Counted from the stretch's first letter, positions 17,216 to 27,179 are shown. The stretch: 64,000 nt of DNA from Stieleria tagensis (GCF_024129865.1 NZ_JAMYFE010000058.1:62001-126000), one strand, 5' to 3'. A program made the numbers and translations. The notes: a model not told the origin generated them from the sequence alone.

Positions 17216-20107
17216 ATGCCTACCACCGTTGACAAGATTCGCCGCGCGCTCGAAAAACGCGACGGAATCGCCGAAGAGGAAATGCGTCCGTTGGCAGACG
17301 CCTTTCGGAGCCAAGTTCAGGAAGTCAATCAACGGCTCGATGATGCGGTGATGTTGCTCCGCAAAGGCTTGCGCAGTGAAGCCATTCAACGCGTCGAGAT
17401 GACGCCCAATGCGCTCGATGCAGCCGCGGCGTTGGATTTTCCCGAATGGGACGAATGGAACGAGATCTTGCAGTTCATGGGCATCCCATTGCCGCCCAAA
17501 TTGAACCAAGACTACGTCGCTCAAATCAATGAAGCGATCATCGAAAGTCTGCCACTCGATGCGCTGCTGCGACGGCACCGCCGATTGGCGATCGCCAAAG
17601 CACCACTTGGCGTCCGTTTGCGAACCTTGCGGCAAATCGCTCGAGTCGATTCGGGCAACAACGTGTGGAGCGAAGACGTCGAGTCGTGGGAGAAAGCTCG
17701 ATTAGGCCAGATTGATGCGGAATTGAAACGCTCACTGGAAAACGAAGACGCGCGGTCGCTGTACCAACTGCACCAAGAACTCACCGGAGGGCACTGGCGG
17801 ATTGCACCGTCATCCCGATTGATCGAACAGAGCTCGTTTGCCGCCGAAGCTCATGTGAGACAAAACCAGGAAGCCGAACTGGGCAAATTAGCGCCGCAAA
17901 TCATGCAGGCCTTTGAGAATCGGGACGAAGCGAATGCGCGCGCCCTGCGGACGCAGTGGCAGACGGTACGGGCACGGTTCAACGTCAACGTCCCTGCACA
18001 CCTCGAACAAAGTGTCTCTCCGGCGATGCAGTGGTTGGAAGATCTGGATCGCCAATCGGTGATCGAAAGTGAACGTCAAATGGCGATGGCCAATTTGCAG
18101 TCCACACTGGATGACGAATCGCCCATCGAAGACGTCCAACTGGCGGTTGATCAAGCCAAACGCTTTGGCCAGCCCTTGCCCGAACAACTCTCCCAGCGGG
18201 TCGAAGAACTGGCGGCAAAACCGCTTCGTCAGCGGAAACGCAAAACGATCTTGATCGCTGTTGCAGCCACCGCCGTGATCTTGGCCGCCATCATCAGCGG
18301 CGTGATGTTTATGGTCTCGGCCGGGAAAACCGCCGCAAGAGACGAAACGATCCAGCAAATGGAACGCTTCGTTTCAGAGGGGCAATTTGACGAAGCACTG
18401 AACTATTACCAATCGGTACAAGCCAGTCAGGGCGACGTCGCAAGTCACCCTAAAATGGTTGCCTATCGCGCGACCGCACAGCTGGCGGTCGACAAAGAAT
18501 CGGCACGGGCCGAGCGGTTCCAAAAACTGATCGCTCAGGCCAGCCATGATGACCCGGCTTTGATCGACCAATCTTTATTGCCACAGTTAGACGAACTCGC
18601 ATCGACCGCCGGCGAAGTGGCCCGAGTCGAGGAGCTGCGCAATCGAAAGTCTGATTTCCTGGCCGCAGAAACCTTGCGACAGTCTGACGAGATGATTGGC
18701 AAACTGGCCGAATTGCAACGCACGTTTTCACAATTGCAATCACGTGGCAGTGCGACTGAAAACCGCCGAGCGGTGGAGTCGTTGTTGTCCACGGTCGCCC
18801 GATTGCCGAACCAATTCCCACTGCGTTCCGATTCCGCGTTGGCCAAACAAGAAACCTTTCGATCGCTGGTTTCATCGACGTTGCGGCAAATGAAAAGTGA
18901 CAACATGCTGACCGAGCAACGTGACGACGCAATCGAATCGTTGATCGGCGCGCGGTCATTGGAGGTGTACTCTGATCGGCTGCGAGACCTTTCGACGCAA
19001 TCGGTGTCCAATTCAGGGTTTATCGAATTCGAAACGGTGTTGGATGAAGAAGAGCATTGGTTGAACGTCGATCGCACCAACGTCTGGTTGAACCAATTGG
19101 CCCAGAAATTGGATGCCGGAGTCACATCCAGTGAAGCGGTCGGGTTGACCGAAACGGCGAAAACGTTGCAATCAATCGTTAATCCCAATCCGGCGTTTCA
19201 GAAGATGCCCGGATTCTTTTCCGCGATGGCTGAAATCACCAGCCGGCGACGAATTTTGGACGCGGGCATTCAACGCATCGCAAGTCATCCACTGGCAAAA
19301 ATCGTCACCCTGCCGATCGAGGACGACTCCAGTCGCACCGGAGTCATGCACTACTTGATTTACAAGACCTATGCCGAACAAAACGAAGACCGGATGAACC
19401 GTAGCGGCAGTATTGGCGTCGAAGTCGTCTCGGACTCCTTGGGTGGCGTTCGAAACCGAGCGTTCCAAGGCCCATTGCCAAAACTGTTGGACGAACCGAT
19501 GAAGTCCATCGGTGAGGTGGTCAATAACAAGTCAAAGAATTTGATCCAGTATGACCAACAGTGGGAGCGAACGTTTCTGATCCAAATCAGCGAGGTGATG
19601 CGCCATGCTGAATTGGATGCCGTGATCAAAGAATGGTTGATTTACAATTTGCTGACGATTGCAACCAACGGTAGCGAAAACTTAAAGGCGATGGTTCCAC
19701 AGACCATGCAGGCGCTCAATCGCCGGAGCGACGTCCGTGATCACTGGTATGAACCCCGCCCTGCCGACTCGGAATTGCCCGCCAGCTTGAGCCGCACAAT
19801 ACGATCGGAGTTGCAGATTGCCTACAAACGGCTGGAGGATCCCTTGTCCGAGTTCAAGGCGGTGGCAGAGCAACGGCTTGAGTGGGTCGGCTTTTTAGCA
19901 AAATCCAACGGGGGCCAAATCGAGTATCATTTTCGGCAAGCATTGCCGGAATATGACGGAACATTTTATGTTGCTGTTCCATCGCGAGAATCCGGTGCGG
20001 ACACCGCCCTGTTTGCGGTCGGAGAACTCAGGCAAGGCCACGTTCAACTCAAGCCCAACCCGGTGTATCAAGTCCCAGGCCGCCCACTTTTTCTGCTTCC
20101 CAACTGA
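17216..20107 (+). CDS. Large single-pass membrane protein with long helical regions, function unknown
   Basis: 963 aa, not recognised as a named family. The first ~340 residues are mostly charged and helical, partly coiled-coil-like. One membrane segment follows (ILIAVAATAVILAAIISGVMFMV, ~345-367). About 590 residues of alpha-helical repeats (TPR-like spacing at QMERFVSEGQFDEALNYYQSV) follow, ending in a small beta-rich tail. It lies 9 bases after the GAP1 gene and 5 bases before the GYF_2 gene, so it is part of the same transcript. The layout suits a scaffold linking the cytosolic GTPase side to the periplasm (inference). Confidence 0.6.
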   Translation: MPTTVDKIRRALEKRDGIAEEEMRPLADAFRSQVQEVNQRLDDAVMLLRKGLRSEAIQRVEMTPNALDAAAALDFPEWDEWNEILQFMGIPLPPKLNQDYVAQINEAIIESLPLDALLRRHRRLAIAKAPLGVRLRTLRQIARVDSGNNVWSEDVESWEKARLGQIDAELKRSLENEDARSLYQLHQELTGGHWRIAPSSRLIEQSSFAAEAHVRQNQEAELGKLAPQIMQAFENRDEANARALRTQWQTVRARFNVNVPAHLEQSVSPAMQWLEDLDRQSVIESERQMAMANLQSTLDDESPIEDVQLAVDQAKRFGQPLPEQLSQRVEELAAKPLRQRKRKTILIAVAATAVILAAIISGVMFMVSAGKTAARDETIQQMERFVSEGQFDEALNYYQSVQASQGDVASHPKMVAYRATAQLAVDKESARAERFQKLIAQASHDDPALIDQSLLPQLDELASTAGEVARVEELRNRKSDFLAAETLRQSDEMIGKLAELQRTFSQLQSRGSATENRRAVESLLSTVARLPNQFPLRSDSALAKQETFRSLVSSTLRQMKSDNMLTEQRDDAIESLIGARSLEVYSDRLRDLSTQSVSNSGFIEFETVLDEEEHWLNVDRTNVWLNQLAQKLDAGVTSSEAVGLTETAKTLQSIVNPNPAFQKMPGFFSAMAEITSRRRILDAGIQRIASHPLAKIVTLPIEDDSSRTGVMHYLIYKTYAEQNEDRMNRSGSIGVEVVSDSLGGVRNRAFQGPLPKLLDEPMKSIGEVVNNKSKNLIQYDQQWERTFLIQISEVMRHAELDAVIKEWLIYNLLTIATNGSENLKAMVPQTMQALNRRSDVRDHWYEPRPADSELPASLSRTIRSELQIAYKRLEDPLSEFKAVAEQRLEWVGFLAKSNGGQIEYHFRQALPEYDGTFYVAVPSRESGADTALFAVGELRQGHVQLKPNPVYQVPGRPLFLLPN

Positions 20108-20112
20108 TTCGA

Positions 20113-21018
20113 ATGACTCAAATTGAACGCGTTTTCATCCGTTTTCGCGGCAGAACGATTGGACCACTGACGCCCGACAAGGTCAAAGACATGGTGCGTC
20201 GCGGACAAGTCACGCGGATGCATGAGTTGTCCGGGGACGGTCTGAGTTGGATGAAGGCCGACGAGTTTGGGAATTTCTTTCCCCGCGCCGCGGCGGTCAA
20301 CAGTGAGTTGACGGCAGGGGCGTCGAGCGTTCCGCCCGGCGGCGCGGGTGCCGGTGCCACCGCTCCATCGGCCAATGACAATGTCAACGCCCAGTGGTAT
20401 GCACACGTGAACGGAGAAAAACAGGGGCCGGTGTCGCTGGATCAAATGCGGCTGTACCAGGAAGCCAAAATTCTGAAAAAGGATTCGCTGGTTTGGAAAT
20501 CCGGCATGGACGCATGGAAGCCGGCCGCCCAAGCGCTGCCGGAACTGTTCGGCGGCGCAGCCGTCGCCCAACCCGGCGGCATGCCGGCCACGGTGGGATC
20601 CGCTCCAGAGGACAGCGTTGCCAGCGGTTCACTCGCCGCCGAACTTTCTAAACACCACGGATTAGTACTCGCGCTGGGAATAGCATTGTTGATCATCGGT
20701 GCGGTGTTGGTAATCGCCCAGGCCTTGGAACTCAATCAGGGTGGCAGGCGATTGCGTTCGGATTACCTGTCCGCGGCACTGCGAATCCCCTTGGGCGGCG
20801 TCTTGGTGATCAGCGGAGCAATGGCGTTGCAAGCCGCGGGGAAACTGAAATCGGCCGCAGAATCGTCTACTGCGGCGACCGCCTTGGCCGCCGCAGAAGC
20901 ACTCAACAAGTTCTGGTTATTCAGCGCGATCGGCAGTTTGATCTGGATCGGGTTGATGTTACTGATCGTCTGTGCCGCCTTTGCGACCGATGTCCCCGTG
21001 AACAACGTGTTGATGTAG
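20113..21018 (+). CDS. GYF_2-domain multi-pass membrane protein
   Basis: 301 aa. Two GYF_2-type modules are visible. Residues ~1-60 are a diverged copy (FRGRTIGPLTPDKVKDMVRRG, SWMKADEF). Residues ~95-145 are a clear one (QWYAHVNGEKQGPVSLDQM, LVWKSGMDAWKPAAQALPELF). At least three hydrophobic segments follow (LVLALGIALLIIGAVLVIAQAL; IPLGGVLVISGAMALQAAG; IGSLIWIGLMLLIVCAAFA). GYF modules bind proline-rich peptides; the Pro-rich stalk of the neighbouring GAP1-like protein is a possible ligand (inference). Tight spacing places it in the GAP1 operon. The hydrophobic part lacks a specific match. Confidence 0.75.
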   Translation: MTQIERVFIRFRGRTIGPLTPDKVKDMVRRGQVTRMHELSGDGLSWMKADEFGNFFPRAAAVNSELTAGASSVPPGGAGAGATAPSANDNVNAQWYAHVNGEKQGPVSLDQMRLYQEAKILKKDSLVWKSGMDAWKPAAQALPELFGGAAVAQPGGMPATVGSAPEDSVASGSLAAELSKHHGLVLALGIALLIIGAVLVIAQALELNQGGRRLRSDYLSAALRIPLGGVLVISGAMALQAAGKLKSAAESSTAATALAAAEALNKFWLFSAIGSLIWIGLMLLIVCAAFATDVPVNNVLM

Positions 21019-21145
21019 CGATCGCCTCAGATGCTGTGTCACAGCCAACGTTTTAAAAAAACGTCATTTTGTTGCACGGATCCGGGTGCCGCGTGTCACT
21101 AACCATTAGGACACCATTTTTCTTCCGCTGTTTTGGCGAATTCCG
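21019..21145. other. Short gap with an A/T palindrome
   Basis: ACGTTTTAAAAAAACGT (near 21048-21064) is a 7-base stem around AAA. It could be a weak terminator or promoter element between the GYF_2 gene and the next gene. Confidence 0.3.
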
Positions 21146-23800
21146 ATGCGTTTGACGTTGCGCACCCTGCTGGCCTATCTAGACAAGACACTTGAACCGC
21201 AAGACGCCGAAGCCTTGCGGAATAAGTTGGAACAAAGCAGTTTCGCGACTCAACTGGTTCAGCGAATCCACGACTCGCTGGCCAACCCGTTGCTCTCGGC
21301 TCCCGAACCGGATTCGGTTCACCCGATCGAAGACCCGAATATGTTGAGCAATTATCTCAACAGCACGCTTTCATCGGAACAGAATTCGGAGGTCGAAAAG
21401 GCCTGTCTGGAATCAGCCGCGCATTTGGCCGAAGCCGCCGCGTGCCACCAAATTTTGACGTTGGTGCTAGGCAAACCGGCCGATGTTTCCGAGGAATTGC
21501 GTCAGCGAATCTACGCGATGGTGGATGCCAATGGAAATCTGGCCGAAAACGAACGCGGTGTGATTCCGGGAAAATTTGGTGTCAGCGGTACGCCGGCAAT
21601 TGCCGGTGAAATAGGTCCGCGTCATTCGGGAATCGAGATTCCCGGCGAACAGGTTCCCAGTCAACGGCCTGTCACCGATCCAAATCAGGGCGCATCGCCG
21701 GCGGATTTACCACCTGTTCCGCCACTGCCAGCCGGTGGCGACGTGCCGAGTGGATCGCCCAGCACTGCCGGGGCATCCGGACTGACTCCGCCGCAGATCG
21801 CTGCCAGCGTGCCCCCGGTGGGCGTGGATGATAGTGGCGTGTTCCAAGCGGCCACCAAATTGCGTGAGCAATCGCAACTGTTTGATGGATTGCCCGACGC
21901 GATGGGCGCATCACCAGCCATGCCCGGCGGTCAACCGCTGAGTGAATTGGAGAAATCTGATTTTTACGAAGGCGACGCGCGTGGTTCGCGCATCACACCG
22001 TGGCTGATTTCTTTTGCGCTTGTTGCGGCGTTGTTGTTTGCGATCAGCCAGATTTTTGCGCCATTGTTTCGCCCCAACGTTGCCTCGATGGACGATGAAA
22101 ACGTGTCGCAGATTCCATCTGAGGTTGTGGAAACAGAGAGCGAGGTGGAAACACCAGCGACAACGGTCGACAGTCAACGCGAGGTGGCGACCACCAACGC
22201 GGCCCCAGTCGATCGATCGCCAGCGGCGCCGGCCGATGCGCCGTCGGATACATCGTCGACTGCGGTGGACGCAACCGATGCAGCGGAACCTGTTTCAACG
22301 CCCTCGGACTCCGATCCGGTAATGACCGATTCGGGCGATTCCGTGGCCCGTCCGACATCCACCGACGCCGTCGACACCGATCTGCCTGACGCCGATGTGA
22401 CACTGCCGAACGCCAGTGAGATGGAAAACGCTGCGGATACAGCGGACGATTCCGATCCTGTTGGTTCCCCCACCGAAATGCCCGCCGAGACCATCGCGTC
22501 GTTACCGGAGACCGCTGATGTCGATACCAATGTCGACGCGGCGGTTCCAGCCACCGAGGGGCCGGCGATGGAATCAATCGATGCACCTGCGGAAAAACTA
22601 CCGAACGTCCCAGGCGACGATCCCGCTGATGCTGCCGATGCCGGTGTCGCAACGTTGTTGTCGGAAAAGGCATTGATCGCGGTGCGGGGCGACGATGATG
22701 ACTGGAAACTGATGCCTGCGGAGACTTCGGTGCTGGCAGGAACCAGTGTTGTTTGTGGACCGGAGTACCGGGCGACATTTGCGATGGCAAACCAGCCCGA
22801 ACAGACAGTGACTCTGGTCGGCCCCACCGAAGTCCATTGGTTGGCCGCCGATCAAGCGGTCAACTTGGAAGTCCCGTTTGGTAAATGCATCGTTCATCTG
22901 GTTGACCCTGGTCAAGGCATCTCGATCAAGGTCGGCGAGGTCGAACTGGTGGCCCACACCGAATCCAATGACGCCGCGCTGGCGTTCAATATTTCACATC
23001 ACCGAGCATTGGGCAGCGACCCAATGGTGCCGGAAAACCATCTGACTGAGATTGAACTGATCAGCGTCGCCGGAGATTTCACGGTGACGGGGTTGGACGA
23101 ACAAGTCGAACTTGCCAGTGGTTCCCACATCACCTTCGATCCGGGCATCGCGATCGCTGGTCTGGATTTGGTCGAACCATTGGATCGATTGCCGGGCTGG
23201 ATTGATGCGGAAGTGGACACCGGATCTCTGGAATCGGTGGCCGCGGCCGACCTGTTGGAACTGGTACGCACCGATGGCTCGGACTCGCTGTTGTTATCAC
23301 TGCGCGTGGCGTTGGGATTCCGCCGCAATGAAGTTGCCGCATTGGCCGGAAAAATGATGCTGGCGCTCGGCGATGCATCGGCCTACTTTGGCGTCGACGG
23401 ATTGCTGAGCAACCCGAAACAGCGGTTGTATTGGTCGTCACATCTCGATGCGATCCGCGAAACCGTCGCCCGCAGCGTCGAAACCGCCAAGGCAGTTCGC
23501 ACCGCCATCTCGGGGCAAAATCAAGCGATGGATAACGCCGACGGCGACACACTGTTCCGATTGTTAACCGGATACTCCGCAGATCAGTTAAAAACCGGTG
23601 GCGATGCGGAATTGGTTGCAGGGTTAGAATCCGGGTCGATTCCGGTACGTGTCTTGGCATCGGAACACTTGCGCGACATCAGCGGAACAACGTTGTTTTT
23701 TAAACCGGAAGAGGAAGTGGCCAGCCGCCGCGAAGAGATCGTCAAAAAGTGGAAAGCTCGATTGCGTAAGGAATCGATTCGGTACCCTGCAGCGGAATGA
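21146..23800 (+). CDS. Planctomycete receptor-like protein with anti-sigma-like N-terminus
   Basis: 884 aa. The N-terminus holds two related helical units (MRLTLRTLLAYLDKTLEPQD... and ...NMLSNYLNSTLSSEQNSEVE) resembling zinc-free anti-sigma or adaptor helices. I recall this opening as conserved among planctomycete hypothetical proteins. A Pro/Gly linker precedes one membrane helix (WLISFALVAALLFAISQIFAPLF, ~285-308), then ~200 residues very rich in Asp, Ala, Thr and Pro, probably an extended periplasmic stalk. The C-terminal ~340 residues include a FecR-like beta-rich part (GTSVVCGPEYRATFAM, GKCIVHLVDPGQGISIKVGEVELVAHT). The combination suggests a transmembrane sensor. The stop overlaps the next start (ATGA). 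Confidence 0.65.
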   Translation: MRLTLRTLLAYLDKTLEPQDAEALRNKLEQSSFATQLVQRIHDSLANPLLSAPEPDSVHPIEDPNMLSNYLNSTLSSEQNSEVEKACLESAAHLAEAAACHQILTLVLGKPADVSEELRQRIYAMVDANGNLAENERGVIPGKFGVSGTPAIAGEIGPRHSGIEIPGEQVPSQRPVTDPNQGASPADLPPVPPLPAGGDVPSGSPSTAGASGLTPPQIAASVPPVGVDDSGVFQAATKLREQSQLFDGLPDAMGASPAMPGGQPLSELEKSDFYEGDARGSRITPWLISFALVAALLFAISQIFAPLFRPNVASMDDENVSQIPSEVVETESEVETPATTVDSQREVATTNAAPVDRSPAAPADAPSDTSSTAVDATDAAEPVSTPSDSDPVMTDSGDSVARPTSTDAVDTDLPDADVTLPNASEMENAADTADDSDPVGSPTEMPAETIASLPETADVDTNVDAAVPATEGPAMESIDAPAEKLPNVPGDDPADAADAGVATLLSEKALIAVRGDDDDWKLMPAETSVLAGTSVVCGPEYRATFAMANQPEQTVTLVGPTEVHWLAADQAVNLEVPFGKCIVHLVDPGQGISIKVGEVELVAHTESNDAALAFNISHHRALGSDPMVPENHLTEIELISVAGDFTVTGLDEQVELASGSHITFDPGIAIAGLDLVEPLDRLPGWIDAEVDTGSLESVAAADLLELVRTDGSDSLLLSLRVALGFRRNEVAALAGKMMLALGDASAYFGVDGLLSNPKQRLYWSSHLDAIRETVARSVETAKAVRTAISGQNQAMDNADGDTLFRLLTGYSADQLKTGGDAELVAGLESGSIPVRVLASEHLRDISGTTLFFKPEEEVASRREEIVKKWKARLRKESIRYPAAE

Positions 23801-24888
23801 GCCAGCGATATAAACCGCTTGCCAAAGCGTTGATCGCGGTCGTGGTCGCTATTGGATTGGTTTTGGCCGCGCGAAATGCGTTCTCGCAGTGGGCCGATCA
23901 ACAACGCAGCGCGGAAGACCGTGTGGCCCAAATCGATCGCGAGTTGCAAGCGGCGACATCGGAGGTTCAACGAGAGAATCTGCGGTCACAGCGCCGCACA
24001 GCGCTTTCGGCAGTGCCTCGCCTGGCCAACCTGAACTGGTCGCGGATCGCTGCGGCCGGTTGTTGTTATGCGCTCGGTTTGATCCCCGGCGGTCTGGTGC
24101 TGTGCGAATCCACACGGGTGTTGGGCTACCGGGTGAGTGCCGGAAAGGCGATTGCGGCGCAGCTGGTCGGACACGTGGGGAAATATGTTCCGGGCAAAGC
24201 CATGGTGGTGGTGATCCGTGCCGGGCGTCTATCCAGTCTGGGTGTGCCGCTGGTCGTCGGATCGATCGCGGTCTTTTTAGAGACGTTGTTAATGATGGCC
24301 GTGGGCGCCGCCGTCGCTGGCTGCCTGGTGTTCTGGTTGCCAGTGCCACGCTGGGTTGCGTGGGTGGCACTGGCCGGAGGGATTGCTGCGACCGTGCCAA
24401 CCCTGCCTCCCTGGATCAAATGGATCGTCGCGAAAATCAATGCAAAATCCGTCGCCTCGTCCCTTTCGGCGGCGCCCGAGCAGGAGCGAGAGGCGGTTGC
24501 CGCTGCGATGTCACCTGCCACGTCGCCCTCGACTGGTCAGGGCTGGAGATTCTTTGTTTCGGCGTGGTGCTGGCAAGGTTTGGCGTGGTTATTGATCGGA
24601 GCTTCGTTTGCGTTGCTGGTCGATAGCATTCCCGGCCGGCCGACGGAGATGCCTGCAGGCACGGTCTTTGCGGCCTCGGTGGCCTCGATCGCGTTGGCCA
24701 TGGTCGCCGGTTTCGCGTCGCTGCTGCCCGGGGGTGCCGGAGTGCGGGAATTGACGTTGGCAATGGTTTTGGCGCCCGTGATCGGATCCTCGCACGCGCT
24801 GCTAGCCGCAATCTTGGCAAGACTGTTGTTTATTGTGGTGGATCTCGCGGCGGCACTGGCCGTGGCGACGTTGTATCGCGAGCAGTGA
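23797..24888 (+). CDS. Lysylphosphatidylglycerol-synthase-type transmembrane protein (UPF0104 family)
   Basis: 363 aa with about seven to eight hydrophobic segments. The family core is visible: HVGKYVPGKAMVVVIRAG, ETLLMMAVGAAVAGCLVF, ASLLPGGAGVRELTLAMVL and a final LLFIVVDLAAALAVATL. Members without the C-terminal synthase domain, like this one, are thought to move lipid-linked compounds. Residues ~30-65 form a charged coiled insert after the first helix (RSAEDRVAQIDRELQAATSEVQREN), not usual for the family. The ATG overlaps the preceding stop (ATGA), so it is translationally coupled to the receptor-like gene. Confidence 0.8.
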   Translation: MSQRYKPLAKALIAVVVAIGLVLAARNAFSQWADQQRSAEDRVAQIDRELQAATSEVQRENLRSQRRTALSAVPRLANLNWSRIAAAGCCYALGLIPGGLVLCESTRVLGYRVSAGKAIAAQLVGHVGKYVPGKAMVVVIRAGRLSSLGVPLVVGSIAVFLETLLMMAVGAAVAGCLVFWLPVPRWVAWVALAGGIAATVPTLPPWIKWIVAKINAKSVASSLSAAPEQEREAVAAAMSPATSPSTGQGWRFFVSAWCWQGLAWLLIGASFALLVDSIPGRPTEMPAGTVFAASVASIALAMVAGFASLLPGGAGVRELTLAMVLAPVIGSSHALLAAILARLLFIVVDLAAALAVATLYREQ

Positions 24889-24945
24889 CCCCAAACCGGC
24901 CGAAACCTGGACTGCTTTGATGGGTTTCAACATGATAAACTGGCG

Positions 24946-25689
24946 ATGACGACCGGCGGCGTCCGCACTGCGTTACACCCCGGTGTGTCCACTCATCCCC
25001 CTGATCTTCCTTCAAACGTCCCGAATCGCTTGGCTGTTAGTGAATCCACCGCGTTGCGTTATCAGCAGTCGGACCCCGATGTTCGGCTGATGTTACGTGT
25101 GCGAAATGATGATGCGGCGGCGTTCGAGGAACTGGTGCGCAAGTACCATCCGCGGCTGGTTCGATTGATGCGAACAATCGGACCGAGAGCCGATTTGGCG
25201 GAGGACCTTGCTCAAGACACGTTCATGCGGGTCTTTCGGGCGCGTCATCGTTATGAAGCCGGTGCAAAGTTTTCGACTTGGTTGTTCACGATTGCAGCCA
25301 ATGTGGCCCGCAACTCGGCTCGCAGTTTGGGGCGTCGCCAGGAGGTCAACGAAGTCGACGCACCGGCAACGGCCGACGGATCGCAGGCCGTTGGCATTTT
25401 GGCCGCAACCGCGCTCGATGCCAGCAGCCTGATGCCGGCTCGGTTGGTCGAAGGCAGCGAACGTGGCGAGATCGTTCGCCAAGCTGTCCAGGTGTTGGGA
25501 GAACGTCAACGCACGGCGCTGATGTTGTCTCGATTTGAAAATCTGAGCTACGCCGAAATCGCTGAAACAATGGGGTTAACCACCAAAGCGGTCAAGTCGT
25601 TGCTCAGCCGTGCCAGGGTTAATTTGCGAGAGATCTTGCAACCGTACATCGACGCGGGTGTCATCCCGAATGAAGGCAGCCATGAGTGA
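24946..25689 (+). CDS. RpoE-like ECF sigma factor
   Basis: 247 aa. Region 2: DAAAFEELVRKYHPRLVRLMRTIG, DLAEDLAQDTFMRVFRA, KFSTWLFTIAANVARNSARS (~55-125). Region 4: LGERQRTALMLSRFENLSYAEIAETMGLTTKAVKSLLSRARVNLR (~180-230). This is a classical RpoE/SigW-type factor, unlike the planctomycete-type one at 9600. The first ~40 residues are extra and a later start is possible. The end overlaps the anti-sigma candidate by 8 bases, the usual arrangement for a sigma factor and its membrane regulator. Confidence 0.92.
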   Translation: MTTGGVRTALHPGVSTHPPDLPSNVPNRLAVSESTALRYQQSDPDVRLMLRVRNDDAAAFEELVRKYHPRLVRLMRTIGPRADLAEDLAQDTFMRVFRARHRYEAGAKFSTWLFTIAANVARNSARSLGRRQEVNEVDAPATADGSQAVGILAATALDASSLMPARLVEGSERGEIVRQAVQVLGERQRTALMLSRFENLSYAEIAETMGLTTKAVKSLLSRARVNLREILQPYIDAGVIPNEGSHE

Positions 25690-27127
25690 AAGCGTTTTGC
25701 TAACCGATGACCATCCAGTCGATCCAGACGATGAATTGCTGGTCGCGTATTTGGATAGTGAACTAAGCGATGCCGAACGCGACTTGGTGGAGAAGCGTTT
25801 GGTTGGTGAACCCGCTTTCCGGCGACGACTGCAGACCCTGCAAACCGGGTGGGACTGGCTAGATGATTTGCCGAATGAATCATCCAATGAAAAACTGGTT
25901 GAATCGACCATCGAAATGGTCGCCGCCGATATCACTCCGAACCAAAAACGATCCCAAAATTGGCTCAGCCAAAACTGGAAGCCGATCGGCTTGATCGCAT
26001 TGTTGATGGGCTGTTTTGCAATCGGATTGATCGGATCAGCGATCGCCAAACGACTTTCGCTACGGAACGAGTTGTCAGAATTGGCCATCGCCGAAAACTA
26101 CGAAGCGTATCGGTTGGGCAGCGATTTCGAGTTCTACCGCCAGTTGCGAGACAATCCACAGTGGAGCGCGATGTTGAAAGCGCTCGAACAAGTCGGCGAA
26201 CGCTCGATGTCGCCACCGAGCACGGTCGTCGACATTCCGCTGGAAGAACGTGCCGATAAAATCCCAAATCTTGCCAGTGATGAACGCTCACGACTGGAAT
26301 CTCGCTGGTCGGTTTATCAGGGCACTAGCGAAGCCGCACGAGAAAAAATTCGTGCGACCGCTGCGGCTGTCGATCACCAGCCGGATCGGGATCAATTGCT
26401 GAAAACCATGAAAGCACTCGCCGCTTGGCGAGAAAACTTGGAAGCGCCCGTGCGAGATCGCTTGCAGAGCACCGATGCGACCGTGCGTGAACAAGCCATG
26501 CAAGAAGCGATTGCAGCCACCATGTCGTCCTTGGCTAGACAATCCAGCTCGACCATCTCCGACGAGACATCGAATCGAATTTATCTGTGGTTGCAGCAGT
26601 TGCTGGCCAATCGGCTGGAGTCCGAACCGGGGTTACAGCGAACGGTTGAACTGCTCAGCGACCGAGGACTCTCAGAGGACAGAATTCAAAATCACATGAT
26701 GTGGTTGATGGTCGATCACCGCGAAGATCGTGGACGGCCACCGGGTTTTGGCGGTCCCGGATTTTTAGGACCACCAGACGGTGACGCAGATCGTCGCGAT
26801 CGGCCGCGTCCGCCAACCGAGATCAGCGACGAAGAATTGATCGGATTGACGGACTTGTTGGACGACGTCGCCTTCGCAAATTTAGAAGCCTTGACCGATC
26901 TGCCGTCGCAGTTTGTTCGTCAAGCCGCCGTGATTGATACCTTGCGCAGTTGGGCATTGGACTCCATCCGCCGAAACTCAGGCTTCTCCGATTCTGAAAA
27001 ACAGACTCGAATGGATCTGTTTCGCCAGCGCGAAGATCAAGACGCTTTTGATCTGCAATCACCAGAACTGATCATCGAACGGTTGACTCCCCGCTCGCGC
27101 TGGGGTCGCCGCCCAAGATCACGCTAG
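25682..27127 (+). CDS. Membrane protein, probable anti-sigma factor for the preceding ECF sigma
   Basis: 481 aa from ATG 25682; the frame opens earlier but that part lies inside the sigma gene. The N-terminal ~75 residues (DDELLVAYLDSELSDAERDLVEKRLV...FRRRLQTLQTGWDWL) resemble the helical start of anti-sigma proteins. The HxxxCxxC zinc motif of ZAS anti-sigmas is absent. One membrane helix follows (PIGLIALLMGCFAIGLIGSAIA, ~99-121). The remaining ~360 residues are charged and helical with a Gly/Pro patch (GRPPGFGGPGFLGPP) and have no family I know. Overlap with the sigma gene supports co-regulation. Confidence 0.7.
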   Translation: MSESVLLTDDHPVDPDDELLVAYLDSELSDAERDLVEKRLVGEPAFRRRLQTLQTGWDWLDDLPNESSNEKLVESTIEMVAADITPNQKRSQNWLSQNWKPIGLIALLMGCFAIGLIGSAIAKRLSLRNELSELAIAENYEAYRLGSDFEFYRQLRDNPQWSAMLKALEQVGERSMSPPSTVVDIPLEERADKIPNLASDERSRLESRWSVYQGTSEAAREKIRATAAAVDHQPDRDQLLKTMKALAAWRENLEAPVRDRLQSTDATVREQAMQEAIAATMSSLARQSSSTISDETSNRIYLWLQQLLANRLESEPGLQRTVELLSDRGLSEDRIQNHMMWLMVDHREDRGRPPGFGGPGFLGPPDGDADRRDRPRPPTEISDEELIGLTDLLDDVAFANLEALTDLPSQFVRQAAVIDTLRSWALDSIRRNSGFSDSEKQTRMDLFRQREDQDAFDLQSPELIIERLTPRSRWGRRPRSR

Positions 27128-27179
27128 CACCGCTCGAATCCAACCGGTTGGAGTTCAACCCTAGTGTTTAATGCTAGCG

